This document shows positions 16,885 to 25,064 of a stretch of DNA of 64,000 nucleotides, one piece after another; positions within the stretch are counted from its first letter, which is position 1; each line of letters begins with the position of its first letter. The position numbers and the translations under genes were made by a program. The DNA lies in the NCBI RefSeq assembly GCF_033843265.1, contig NZ_JAWXRD010000028.1, forward strand, positions 1 through 64,000, in the 5' to 3' direction. The DNA is from Scandinavium lactucae (lineage in GTDB: Bacteria > Pseudomonadota > Gammaproteobacteria > Enterobacterales > Enterobacteriaceae). The notes below the pieces were generated by a model. The model worked only from the letters and a program-made list of their open reading frames with translations, was not told where the DNA came from and made no database searches.

Positions 16885-18507
16885 TTACCTCTCACTGAAC
16901 ACCCAGCCTGACGCCTGCCATTCAAGGCTGTGGGTCAGCTGCAAACCATTTAAAAACGCCTCGTCATGAGACACCACCAGCATCGCACCGGGGAAGTTTG
17001 CCAGCGCGGCTTCGATGGCCTGCGTCGACGCCAGGTCCAGATGATTGGTCGGTTCATCTAACAGCAGCAGTTGGGTGGCTTCCCGCCGCCAGAGCACGCT
17101 GGCAAGGGCGGCTTTCAGGCGCTCGCCCCCGCTGAGCGATGACAGCGGCAGTCCCACCTTCTCTGCGGTCAACTGCAACTGGGCCAGGCGGCTGCGCAGT
17201 ACCCCCTCCTCCAGCGGCGTATCGGCGAGACTCAAGTGTTCCATCACCGACTGCGACAGACTGAACTGGCTCAGATGCTGATCGAGCCAGGCGGCATTGA
17301 CTGACAGTTTGCAACTGCCGCTCGCCGGGGGTTCCAGGCCCAAAATGGTTTTGAGAAAGGTGGTTTTTCCGCAACCGTTCGGACCCCGGAGCGCCACCCG
17401 CATCGGGCCGTCGAGACGCCAGGTCAGCGGCGCGAGCGCGCTATGTGCCAGCACCAGATTGTGCAGTTCCAGTACCTGTTTACCCGCCGCAACCTGATTC
17501 CCCGGCAGCGTCATCATCACAGGCATTTCATCCTCTACCCGCTCACGCGCCTGATTGACCGCCGCGTTCAGGGCATCGTTCTGCTCGCGATGCTGACGGC
17601 GCAGCGTGCCGGGCCGGGCTTTCGCCGCACCTTTATAGGCTACGCGTTCGAACGAGGCGATATTCAGGGAATCGACGGTGCGTAGGGTTTGGGCCGAGCG
17701 TCGCTGGCTATTATCGTGTTCTTTTTGCAGCCTGGCGCGGGTCCGGCGGCGCTCAGACGCCGCGTGGTCCAGCGCAGAACGCGCCGCCTGCTGTTCCGCA
17801 TCACGTTGTTGCTGGTAGACCTCAAAATTACCGCCGTACTGCCGCAACGTTCCGGCTGAGAGTTCCAGAATGCGCGGCAGTTGCGCCAGCAATGCCCGGT
17901 CGTGGCTGGCAATCAGCGCCCCGCCGCGCCACTGGGCAAGTTGCTGATAAAACCACGCCCGCCCGGCGCTATCCAGGTGGTTAGTTGGCTCGTCGAGCAA
18001 CAGATAATCGGCCCCGGAAAGAAACGCGGCGCACAGCAGCGCTTTCACGCGTTCGCCACCGCTCAGGGATGACGCCGGGCGATACGGGTCAAACTCCGGC
18101 AACGATAACGCCGTAAACGCGGCAGCCAGACGTTCTGATATATCCCAGTTATCCTCGAGCACATCCCCGTCTTCCGGCAGCATTTCACCCTGAATCACCC
18201 GATGCAGGGCGGAGAAGATGTTCGTTAATCCAAGCAAATCCGCCAGCGTACTTTGCGCAGCCAGTTCCGGCTGCTGAGCCACGTAAGCCACATTGGCAAA
18301 ATATTCGATATGGCCTTGAGCGGGCGTTTCTGCGCCTGCCAGCAGCTGTAACAGACGGGTTTTCCCGCTGCCGTTACGCCCAACCAGGCCACACAGGGAA
18401 CGTTCAAGGGAGAGATCCAGCGGACCGAATAACACATCGCCCGTCGCAAACTGACAGGTGACCTGATGCAAAATAAACGCAGGGGATTGCGCACAAAAAT
18501 GAGCCAT
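16885..18507 (-). CDS. ABC-F family ATP-binding protein
   Basis: This is a 540-aa protein with two tandem ABC ATPase domains and no membrane segment, the ABC-F architecture. Domain 1 has Walker A GRNGSGKT (about 43), signature LSGGERVKA and Walker B YLLLDEPTNHLD. A charged linker rich in Arg/Glu (about 230-310) follows. Domain 2 has GPNGCGKT, LSGGERLKA and QLLLLDEPTNHLD. ABC-F proteins act on the ribosome as translation factors or antibiotic-protection factors. This one is not an obvious orthologue of E. coli EttA, Uup, YbiT or YheS. The start at 18507 has AGGAG five bases upstream. It occupies the place where E. coli has cspA. Confidence 0.85.
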   Translation of the reverse strand: MAHFCAQSPAFILHQVTCQFATGDVLFGPLDLSLERSLCGLVGRNGSGKTRLLQLLAGAETPAQGHIEYFANVAYVAQQPELAAQSTLADLLGLTNIFSALHRVIQGEMLPEDGDVLEDNWDISERLAAAFTALSLPEFDPYRPASSLSGGERVKALLCAAFLSGADYLLLDEPTNHLDSAGRAWFYQQLAQWRGGALIASHDRALLAQLPRILELSAGTLRQYGGNFEVYQQQRDAEQQAARSALDHAASERRRTRARLQKEHDNSQRRSAQTLRTVDSLNIASFERVAYKGAAKARPGTLRRQHREQNDALNAAVNQARERVEDEMPVMMTLPGNQVAAGKQVLELHNLVLAHSALAPLTWRLDGPMRVALRGPNGCGKTTFLKTILGLEPPASGSCKLSVNAAWLDQHLSQFSLSQSVMEHLSLADTPLEEGVLRSRLAQLQLTAEKVGLPLSSLSGGERLKAALASVLWRREATQLLLLDEPTNHLDLASTQAIEAALANFPGAMLVVSHDEAFLNGLQLTHSLEWQASGWVFSER

Positions 18508-18725
18508 AAGCACTCCTGAATGAAATCAAAAACCATCCCCGCCAACGCGATTGCGTTATGTCAGGGCCGAATTCATCAGTCGTGATTGTTCATTTTCGGG
18601 ATGCGCTCCAGAGAGAAGAGAAAAGTCGGGAGACAGGATAGCCGGATTCCGGCCAGGATTTCAAGGTTAAATGTTCGCCAGTGGGGCAGGGATAAAACGT
18701 CCGGTAATCATCTACGCTCAGTGAG

Positions 18726-18748
18726 TTTGCGAGCACGCTTCAGGAAAT
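18726..18748 (+). repeat. 23-bp direct repeat, left copy (brackets cigR)
   Basis: This is the left copy of a perfect 23-bp direct repeat (begins TTTGCGAGCACG, ends TTCAGGAAAT). The other copy is at 19417-19439, with a start-to-start distance of 691 bp. Sequence immediately outside both copies does not match, so the repeat has sharp borders. The cigR-like gene lies between them. Confidence 0.9.
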
Positions 18749-18754
18749 AACAGG

Positions 18755-18786
18755 AGTCATGAATCACCGGATGGCGATTCATGACT
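18755..18786. terminator. Perfect 11-bp stem hairpin downstream of cigR
   Basis: AGTCATGAATC and GATTCATGACT flank a 10-base loop, 12 bp beyond the cigR stop. On the cigR (minus) strand it is followed by CCTGTTATTTCC, which lacks a good U-run. It may be a weak terminator, an RNA 3'-end stabiliser or a protein-binding palindrome. Confidence 0.5.
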
Positions 18787-18797
18787 GAAAGACGGGA

Positions 18798-19319
18798 TTA
18801 ATCAAAAACACCCTTAATGATCGACGTCACGATGGCGGTACTCAGGGCAACCAGTACTAAATCGTTGCCGACGGTCTGCCATTCATAGCCTGGATAATAG
18901 GGCAGTTGATTGAGCATCGAACCGGGAACCGTTCTTTTTGCAATGCCTGGAGGTAACGGCTTACCCCGGGCGAGATTTTTAGCAATCCCGGGAGGGAGCG
19001 GTTTGTAACCGGTCAGGCCCAGGTTGACTGCGAGCCTGCGGGCATCAGAGGAACTGATATCGGAATCCACGTGATCAGGCTTGCCGTAGTTTTTCCTGCT
19101 GCCGTGATCGCCAGATGCGTTGCCTTTCCCATTTCCGTTACCTTTATTGCCGTGATCGCCGCTGTTTCCATGATTACTGCTATTACCACTGTTTCCGCTG
19201 TTACCCTGTCCGTTGCCATTGCCGTTTCCGTTTCCGGGATTCGCCATCACAGGCAACACCACCAGAGACAGACTCAGCGCGGTGACCGCCGCCGTCATAA
19301 AGCCACGATGTTTACGCAT
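18798..19319 (-). CDS. cigR: CigR-like membrane protein (anti-virulence regulator family)
   Basis: The 173-aa product starts at 19319, with GAAGG about eight bases upstream; an upstream in-frame start lacks support. A signal/anchor segment occupies residues about 8-26. A low-complexity Gly/Asn/His/Ser region follows (about 27-75, GNGNGNGQGNSGN type). The conserved C-terminal domain has LPPGIAKNLARGKPLPPGIA and a hydrophobic end (DLVLVALSTAIVTSIIKGVF) that may insert in the membrane. The C-terminal block matches Salmonella CigR, a SPI-3 protein that restrains virulence. There is no evidence here for a virulence role. The gene is bracketed by a 23-bp direct repeat. Confidence 0.75.
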   Translation of the reverse strand: MRKHRGFMTAAVTALSLSLVVLPVMANPGNGNGNGNGQGNSGNSGNSSNHGNSGDHGNKGNGNGKGNASGDHGSRKNYGKPDHVDSDISSSDARRLAVNLGLTGYKPLPPGIAKNLARGKPLPPGIAKRTVPGSMLNQLPYYPGYEWQTVGNDLVLVALSTAIVTSIIKGVFD

Positions 19320-19416
19320 GTTGATTACCTTCAAGTAGGTGATTCTCAATCAACATAGGCCACACTCCTACTTTCGTGCCATGACATTTGTCTTAAATAT
19401 CTGTACTGCCACTCTT

Positions 19417-19439
19417 TTTGCGAGCACGCTTCAGGAAAT
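19417..19439 (+). repeat. 23-bp direct repeat, right copy (brackets cigR)
   Basis: This copy is identical to 18726-18748 and in the same orientation. It lies 98 bp upstream of the cigR start and about 50 bp beyond the glyS terminator, so it could overlap the cigR promoter region. Confidence 0.9.
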
Positions 19440-19488
19440 GATAAAAACGGAACACAGGATTGTGTCTCTGGAGGAGTGGGACGCATAT

Positions 19489-19512
19489 AAAAAACCCGCC
19501 TTTCAGCGGGTT
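19489..19512 (-). terminator. Rho-independent terminator of glyQS
   Basis: On the minus strand, AACCCGCTGAAAGGCGGGTT forms a stable stem with loop TGAAA, followed by a run of T residues. It begins about 20 bp after the glyS stop codon. Confidence 0.9.
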
Positions 19513-19531
19513 GATTTATACGTATAACCGA

Positions 19532-21601
19532 TTACTGCAGCAGGGAAATATCCGCGACTTGCAGGAACAGCTCACGCAGTTTGCTCAGCAGCGTCAGACG
19601 GTTGAGACGCACCTCTTTTTCGTCGGCGTTAACCATCACGTTCTCGAAGAACTCATCCACCGGCTCACGCAGGGACGCCAGTTCGATCAGCGCATCCTGA
19701 TAACGGCCTTCGGCGAAGAACGGCTGCAGCTTATCGCGCAGCACCACCAGGTGAGTCGCCAGCTTGATTTCCGCCGCGTCTTTCAGGACCGAAGCGTGAA
19801 CGGTATCGTTCAGCGTTTCGTCAGACTTGGCCAGAATGTTGGAGACACGCTTGTTGGCAGCGGCCAGCGCAGCGGCTTCATCCAGGGTACGGAAGTGCGA
19901 CACCGCCTTCATACGGGCATCGAAATCTGCCGGACGGGTCGGACGACGCGCCAGCACGGCCTGAATGGTGTCAACGGTGTAACCTTCGTCCTGATACCAG
20001 GCGCGGAAACGGCCCAGCATGAAGTCGATTACCTCATCAACCACGTTAGCGTTGGTCAACTTGTCACCGTACAGACGCACCGCTTCTTCGGTGAGCGTTT
20101 GCAGATCGAGGTTCAGGTTCTTCTCAACGATGATACGCAGAACGCCCAGCGCAGCACGACGCAGCGCAAACGGATCTTTGTCGCCTTTCGGATGCTGACC
20201 GATCCCGAAGATGCCCGCGAGGGTATCCATCTTATCGGCAATCGCCACGGCACAGGCGACCGGGTTGGATGGCAAATCGTCACCGGCAAAGCGCGGCTGA
20301 TATTGCTCGTTCAACGCCACCGCCACGTCTTCGGCTTCGCCGTCGTGACGCGCATAGTGCATACCCATGATGCCCTGAGTGTCGGTAAATTCGAACACCA
20401 TATTGGTCATCAGGTCACATTTCGAGAGCAGGCCCGCACGCGTAGCATGATTCACATCCGCGCCAATCTGTCCGGCAATCCAGCCCGCCAGGGCCTGAAT
20501 GCGGTCAGTTTTGTCACGCAGCGTGCCGAGTTGTTGCTGGAACAGAACGGTTTGCAGGCGTGGCAGATGGTCTTCCAGACGCTTTTTACGGTCAGTGTTG
20601 AAGAAGAATTCAGCATCCGCCAGACGCGGACGAACCACTTTTTCGTTCCCGGAAATAATCTGAATCGGATCTTTCGACTCAATGTTGGTCACGAAAATAA
20701 AGTTCGGCAGCAGTTTGCCGTCGTTGCCATACACCGGGAAGTACTTCTGGTCACCCTTCATGGTGTAGACCAGCGCTTCAGCCGGAACGGCGAGGAATTT
20801 TTCTTCGAATTTCGCGGTTAGCACTACCGGCCATTCGACCAGGGAGGTGACTTCTTCCAGCAGGCTTTCGCTCAGATCAGCGTTACCGCCGATTTGACGC
20901 GCCGCTTCTTCAGCATCCGCCTTGATTTTGGCTTTACGCTGTTCGTAATCCGCCACAACCTTGCCGCGTTCCAGCAGGATCTGCGGATACTGATCGGCGT
21001 TGTCGATGGTAAATTCCTGCTCACCCATAAAGCGATGACCGCGGATCACGCGATCGGAAGCAATGCCCAGGATGGTGGCAGGCACCACGGTGTCGCCCAG
21101 CAGCAGGGTCACGGTGTGGACCGGACGCACGAACTGCACATCGGACGCACCCCAGCGCATCAGTTTAGGGATCGGCAGCTTCGCAAGCGACGTGGCGACC
21201 ATCTGCGGCAGCAGCGCTTCGGCGCTTTCGCCTTTGACGTGCGCACGATACAGCAGCCATTCACCTTTATCAGTGACCATACGCTCGGCCTGATCAACGG
21301 TGATACCGCAACCACGCGCCCAGCCTTCTGCTGCTTTGCTCGGCTTGCCTTCGGCGTCAAACGCCGCAGACACCGCCGGGCCACGTTTTTCAACTTCGCG
21401 ATCTGGCTGTGATTCCGCCAGTGCCGCGACTTTCAGCGCCAGACGACGCGGAGCCGCAAACCACTCTACGTTACCGTGCGCGAGACCCGCGTTATCGAGT
21501 TCTGCTGTAAAGTTCGCAGCGAAGGATTCCGCCAGGTTGCGCAGGGCTTTTGGTGGCAGCTCTTCAGTGCCGATTTCCACCAGGAAAGTTTTTTCAGACA
21601 T
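19532..21601 (-). CDS. glyS: Glycyl-tRNA synthetase beta subunit
   Basis: The 689-aa product has the E. coli GlyS length and starts MSEKTFLVEIGTEELPPKAL. It is the large tRNA-recognition subunit of the alpha2beta2 bacterial GlyRS. It includes an HD-like region (DLMTNMVFEFTDTQGIMGMHYA around 390) and a C-terminal DALR anticodon-binding domain (RFRAWYQDEGY; KVLRF-like stretches after about 570). It is cotranscribed with glyQ, nine bases upstream. Cytoplasmic and essential. Confidence 0.98.
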   Translation of the reverse strand: MSEKTFLVEIGTEELPPKALRNLAESFAANFTAELDNAGLAHGNVEWFAAPRRLALKVAALAESQPDREVEKRGPAVSAAFDAEGKPSKAAEGWARGCGITVDQAERMVTDKGEWLLYRAHVKGESAEALLPQMVATSLAKLPIPKLMRWGASDVQFVRPVHTVTLLLGDTVVPATILGIASDRVIRGHRFMGEQEFTIDNADQYPQILLERGKVVADYEQRKAKIKADAEEAARQIGGNADLSESLLEEVTSLVEWPVVLTAKFEEKFLAVPAEALVYTMKGDQKYFPVYGNDGKLLPNFIFVTNIESKDPIQIISGNEKVVRPRLADAEFFFNTDRKKRLEDHLPRLQTVLFQQQLGTLRDKTDRIQALAGWIAGQIGADVNHATRAGLLSKCDLMTNMVFEFTDTQGIMGMHYARHDGEAEDVAVALNEQYQPRFAGDDLPSNPVACAVAIADKMDTLAGIFGIGQHPKGDKDPFALRRAALGVLRIIVEKNLNLDLQTLTEEAVRLYGDKLTNANVVDEVIDFMLGRFRAWYQDEGYTVDTIQAVLARRPTRPADFDARMKAVSHFRTLDEAAALAAANKRVSNILAKSDETLNDTVHASVLKDAAEIKLATHLVVLRDKLQPFFAEGRYQDALIELASLREPVDEFFENVMVNADEKEVRLNRLTLLSKLRELFLQVADISLLQ

Positions 21602-21610
21602 GGCCGCCTC

Positions 21611-22522
21611 TTATTTATTCTTGTTGCACATCGGGAAGCCGAGGGCCTCACGGGAAGCATAATAGGCTTCTGCCACGGCTTTGGTCAGGGTGCGAATGCG
21701 CAGAATGTAGCGCTGACGCTCGGTGACCGAGATGGCTTTACGCGCATCCAGCAGGTTAAAGCTGTGGGCGGCCTTCAAAATACGCTCATAGGCAGGCAGC
21801 GGCAGCGGGTTTTCCAGCGCCAGCAGCTGTTGTGCTTCTTTCTCATACTGCTCGAAGCAGGAGAACAGGAAGTCGACATCGGCATATTCGAAGTTGTAGG
21901 TGGACTGCTCCACTTCGTTCTGATGGAACACGTCGCCGTAGGTGGTTTTACCCAGCGGGCCGTCGCTCCAGACCAGGTCGTAAACGCTGTCTACGCCCTG
22001 AATGTACATTGCCAGACGTTCCAGACCGTAGGTGATTTCACCGGTCACCGGCTTACACTCCAGGCCGCCAACCTGCTGGAAGTAGGTGAACTGCGTCACT
22101 TCCATGCCGTTCAGCCACACTTCCCAACCCAGCCCCCAGGCACCCAATGTCGGGTTTTCCCAGTTGTCTTCCACGAAACGAACGTCGTGAATGGTCGGGT
22201 CCATACCCAGCTCTTTCAGAGACCCAAGGTACAGCTCCTGAATATTGTCCGGCGATGGCTTAATCACCACCTGGAACTGGTAATAGTGCTGTAAACGGTT
22301 CGGGTTTTCGCCATAGCGACCATCGGTCGGGCGGCGGGACGGCTGCACATAAGCCGTCGCCATTGGCTCAGGGCCCAACGCGCGCAGGCTGGTCATTGGA
22401 TGAGAGGTGCCAGCGCCTACTTCCATGTCCAGTGGTTGAACAATGGTGCAGCCCTGACGAGCCCAGTAATCCTGTAAGGTCAGGATCAGGCCCTGGAAAG
22501 TCCTGGTATCAAACTTTTGCAT
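21611..22522 (-). CDS. glyQ: Glycyl-tRNA synthetase alpha subunit
   Basis: The 303-aa class II catalytic subunit is equal in length to E. coli GlyQ. It activates glycine with ATP. The start MQKFDTRTFQGLILTLQDYW and the motif-2 area (TYFQQVGGLECKPV, GLERLAMYIQG) are conserved. It is the first gene of the glyQS operon; a -10-like TATACT lies about 40 bp upstream. Confidence 0.98.
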   Translation of the reverse strand: MQKFDTRTFQGLILTLQDYWARQGCTIVQPLDMEVGAGTSHPMTSLRALGPEPMATAYVQPSRRPTDGRYGENPNRLQHYYQFQVVIKPSPDNIQELYLGSLKELGMDPTIHDVRFVEDNWENPTLGAWGLGWEVWLNGMEVTQFTYFQQVGGLECKPVTGEITYGLERLAMYIQGVDSVYDLVWSDGPLGKTTYGDVFHQNEVEQSTYNFEYADVDFLFSCFEQYEKEAQQLLALENPLPLPAYERILKAAHSFNLLDARKAISVTERQRYILRIRTLTKAVAEAYYASREALGFPMCNKNK

Positions 22523-22562
22523 ATTTTTAGTGCTGGATACGTGTGGAATTAAGGAAGGGTCA

Positions 22563-22591
22563 AGTATACCCGCTGGCTGCGAGATATACAG
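22563..22591 (-). promoter_or_regulatory. Putative glyQS promoter
   Basis: On the minus strand, TATACT (22563-22568) fits a -10 hexamer, with CTGTAT 17 bp upstream as a weak -35. Spacing to the glyQ ATG (about 40 bp) is plausible. The assignment rests on sequence match only. Confidence 0.45.
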
Positions 22592-22669
22592 TATGAATGG
22601 CAGTTGTTTGCGGAAAATTGAGGGAATATTGGGGAAACGCCAGGCATTTCCCTCCGGCAGCGTCGCCTG

Positions 22670-22972
22670 TTAGCGCATCGAAAGGTGTAAAAATTGCCCT
22701 TCTGCATCGAAAGAACAGACGAAACTCTCTTTCTTTGGCGTATTGCCCCGTAGCTCATAGCTGCCCTGGAATTGCTCGAAGCCAATCAGTTCCACTTTCT
22801 GCGGCCCGGTATTGTACCGCGCAGCCGCTTGGCTCTTGCAAAGCTGCTCCATATCCAGCGAACTCACCGGCGGCATTTTCGCGCGTTGCGCTTTTTGCTC
22901 CGGTGCGTGGTGAGCACTGCACCCCGCCAGCAGCGCGACCAACAATAGGGATAAACCACACTTCATCATCAT
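22670..22972 (-). CDS. ysaB: Small lipoprotein YsaB
   Basis: The 100-aa product is colinear with E. coli YsaB (99 aa). A lipoprotein signal has lipobox LLAGC near residue 18, then the conserved HHAPEQKAQRAKMPPVSSLD and a C-terminal FVCSFDAEGQFLHLSMR. AGAAGG upstream serves as RBS before ATGATGATG. Function is unknown. It lies between glyQ and wecH as in E. coli. Confidence 0.92.
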   Translation of the reverse strand: MMMKCGLSLLLVALLAGCSAHHAPEQKAQRAKMPPVSSLDMEQLCKSQAAARYNTGPQKVELIGFEQFQGSYELRGNTPKKESFVCSFDAEGQFLHLSMR

Positions 22973-23156
22973 TTTTGGTTACGGCCTTCTTCTTTGCCTG
23001 TTATTGTCATTTTAAGACTAGTTGCTTTTTCAGACCGCGCATTCCGCAAATGCGTTCCGTGATCGACAAGCGCCCCGGGACAAATCAGAATTTTCCATTG
23101 CATCAGCGGCTACAATCGCAGGTCAGAGTTTTTTTCATCTTCACTATGGGGAACGG

Positions 23157-24152
23157 ATGTCGGGAAAGATTAGCTGGATTACCAACCTGCGAGGGATTGC
23201 CTGTCTGATGGTGGTCATGATCCATACCACTACCTGGTATGTCACCAACGCCCACAGTATCAGCCCGTTCAATTGGGATGTCGCCAACCTGCTGAATTCT
23301 GCCTCGCGCGTCAGCGTGCCGCTGTTCTTCATGATTTCTGGCTATTTGTTCTTTGGCGAACGCAGCGCGGCTCCGCGCCATTTCCTGCGTATTGGGCTCT
23401 GTTTACTGTTTTATAGCGCCGTGGCGCTGATTTATATTCTGCTGTTTACCCATATCAACGTTGAACTCTCCCTGAAGAATCTGCTGCAAAAGCCGGTGTT
23501 CTATCACCTGTGGTTTTTCTTCGCGATAGTCGTGATTTATCTGCTCTCCCCGCTGATTCAGGTGAAAAGCGTCAATGGCTGGATGCTACTGGCGCTGATG
23601 ATAGTGCTCGGGATCGTCGCCAACCCGAATACCGTGCCGCTGAAAACCGGTGGATTTGAATGGCTACCGGTGAATTTATACATCGACGGCGACACGTTTT
23701 ACTACGTGCTGTATGGCCTACTGGGGCGTGCGTTGGGGATGATGGACACCGACAAAAAACCGCTGACGCTGCTCTGTGTCGCGCTGTTCGCGGCCTCAGT
23801 GTGGGTGATTTCGCGCGGCACGCTGCACGAACTGCAATGGCGCGGGAATTTCGCCGATACCTGGTATTTGTATGCCGGGCCGATGGTGTTTATCTGTGGC
23901 GTGACGCTGTTTACGCTGGTAAAAAATACGCTAAACAGCCGCGAACTGCCGGGATTACGCACAATTTCTCAGCACTCACTGGGGATTTACGGGTTTCATG
24001 CTCTGGTGATACATGCGTTGCGTTCCGGCGGCGTTGAACTCAAACGCTGGCCAATCCTGGATATCGGCTGGATCTTCTGCGCAACCCTCGGCGTCAGCCT
24101 GCTACTGTCAATGTTGTTGCAGCGCATCGACACCCGCAGGCTGGTGAGTTAA
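23157..24152 (+). CDS. wecH: O-acetyltransferase WecH (enterobacterial common antigen)
   Basis: This is a 331-aa acyltransferase-3 family membrane protein, the same length as E. coli WecH (YiaH), which O-acetylates enterobacterial common antigen. The start at 23157 follows GGGGAACGG; in-frame sequence further upstream is not conserved. The catalytic His is in MVVMIHTTTWYV (about residue 22). About ten hydrophobic segments follow (for example LFFMISGYLFFGER and FYHLWFFFAIVVIYLLSPLI). Its last 45 bp overlap the end of the convergent GlxA-type regulator. Confidence 0.95.
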   Translation: MSGKISWITNLRGIACLMVVMIHTTTWYVTNAHSISPFNWDVANLLNSASRVSVPLFFMISGYLFFGERSAAPRHFLRIGLCLLFYSAVALIYILLFTHINVELSLKNLLQKPVFYHLWFFFAIVVIYLLSPLIQVKSVNGWMLLALMIVLGIVANPNTVPLKTGGFEWLPVNLYIDGDTFYYVLYGLLGRALGMMDTDKKPLTLLCVALFAASVWVISRGTLHELQWRGNFADTWYLYAGPMVFICGVTLFTLVKNTLNSRELPGLRTISQHSLGIYGFHALVIHALRSGGVELKRWPILDIGWIFCATLGVSLLLSMLLQRIDTRRLVS

Positions 24153-25064
24153 CGCCCGCTGACGCGCCCGATGCAGCTGGCGGGCCGAAGTAAAGCCCGC
24201 CGCCTGTGCGGCTTGTTCTACCCCGCAGCCCTGCAACAGTTGCTGTTCTGCCAACGCCAGCCGAAGCTGTTCCAGATAATCCCGCACGCTGACCCCCAGA
24301 TGCTGCTTAAACAACCGTGTGAGATGGCGCGGGGTGACGTGGGCCCGGTCGGCAATATCGGCTAGCGGCCAGGCGCGCTGCGGGGCGGCGGTGAGCGCGT
24401 CCTGCGCCCGATGAATGGCTGGATGCAGATGATTCCGGTAGCGCAGCCACGGCGAGAGCTGCGGGTCATCACCTGAACGGCGGAACCACACCACCATCTC
24501 CCGCGCGACCGCCATCGCCTTCTCCGGGCCATACAGTCGGTTAATCAGATGCAGTGCCAAATCGATGCCCGAGGTGATCCCGGCGCTGGTCCAGATCCCC
24601 TTGTCCTCAATGAAAATACGGTTCTCTTTGACCATCGCCCCTGGGGCTGCGGCCTTAAGACGCGAAATCACATCATGATGGGTAGTGCATTGCACTCCGT
24701 GTAACAGCCCGGCTTTCGCCGCCAGCAGCGAGCCAGAACAGACACACATCAGGGTGATTTTCCCGCTGTGCAGAAGAGGCTGCTGGCGGGTGAGCCAGCG
24801 GCGTACAAGCTCGGCCTGGGGAGTAGAAAAGAAGTGGTTTGAATCGCAGACCCCGGGCAACACCAGCAGGCTGCCCGCTGGAAGCGTGTCCGGTAATGGC
24901 TGAATATTACCCATCGTCATGCCGATGGAAGTCGGCACCTGGGCGTCTGGCCCGATGTAGTGCAGACGAAATGCGTCACCCGCCAGCACAAACGTTTCTG
25001 CCGGGCCGGTCATATCCAGCGACAGCACGCCGGGCAACATCACGAACCAGACATCGGTGGTCAT
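24108..25064 (-). CDS. GlxA-family transcriptional regulator (DJ-1/PfpI domain + AraC HTH)
   Basis: The 318-aa product has two domains. Residues 1-170 are a DJ-1/PfpI class I glutamine-amidotransferase-like sensor with nucleophile-elbow stretch LMCVCSGSLLAA (about 104-115). Residues about 215-310 are an AraC double HTH (ADIADRAHVTPRHLTRLFKQHLG and VEQAAQAAGFTSARQLHRA). Its ATG overlaps the stop of the upstream isochorismatase gene (ATGA), so the two are translationally coupled. The likely role is control of the hydrolase according to a small molecule sensed by the DJ-1 domain; the ligand is unknown. It occupies the wecH-xylB gap that holds yiaA/yiaB in K-12. Confidence 0.85.
   Translation of the reverse strand: MTTDVWFVMLPGVLSLDMTGPAETFVLAGDAFRLHYIGPDAQVPTSIGMTMGNIQPLPDTLPAGSLLVLPGVCDSNHFFSTPQAELVRRWLTRQQPLLHSGKITLMCVCSGSLLAAKAGLLHGVQCTTHHDVISRLKAAAPGAMVKENRIFIEDKGIWTSAGITSGIDLALHLINRLYGPEKAMAVAREMVVWFRRSGDDPQLSPWLRYRNHLHPAIHRAQDALTAAPQRAWPLADIADRAHVTPRHLTRLFKQHLGVSVRDYLEQLRLALAEQQLLQGCGVEQAAQAAGFTSARQLHRARQRALTHQPAGVDALQQH

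Noticed and set aside
19085..19250. Repetitive DNA resembling a short tandem-repeat or CRISPR-like array
   Set aside because: It encodes the Gly/Asn-rich low-complexity segment of the CigR-like protein. Repeats are short, irregular and without spacers.
19460..20821. 453-codon open frame antisense to glyS
   Set aside because: It is the shadow of the conserved glyS gene, and its start lies in the glyS terminator region.
22973..23156. Longer N-terminus for wecH and a separate small gene in this gap
   Set aside because: The in-frame extension is not conserved, and the ATG at 23157 has a good RBS and the family start. No other coding signal was seen.
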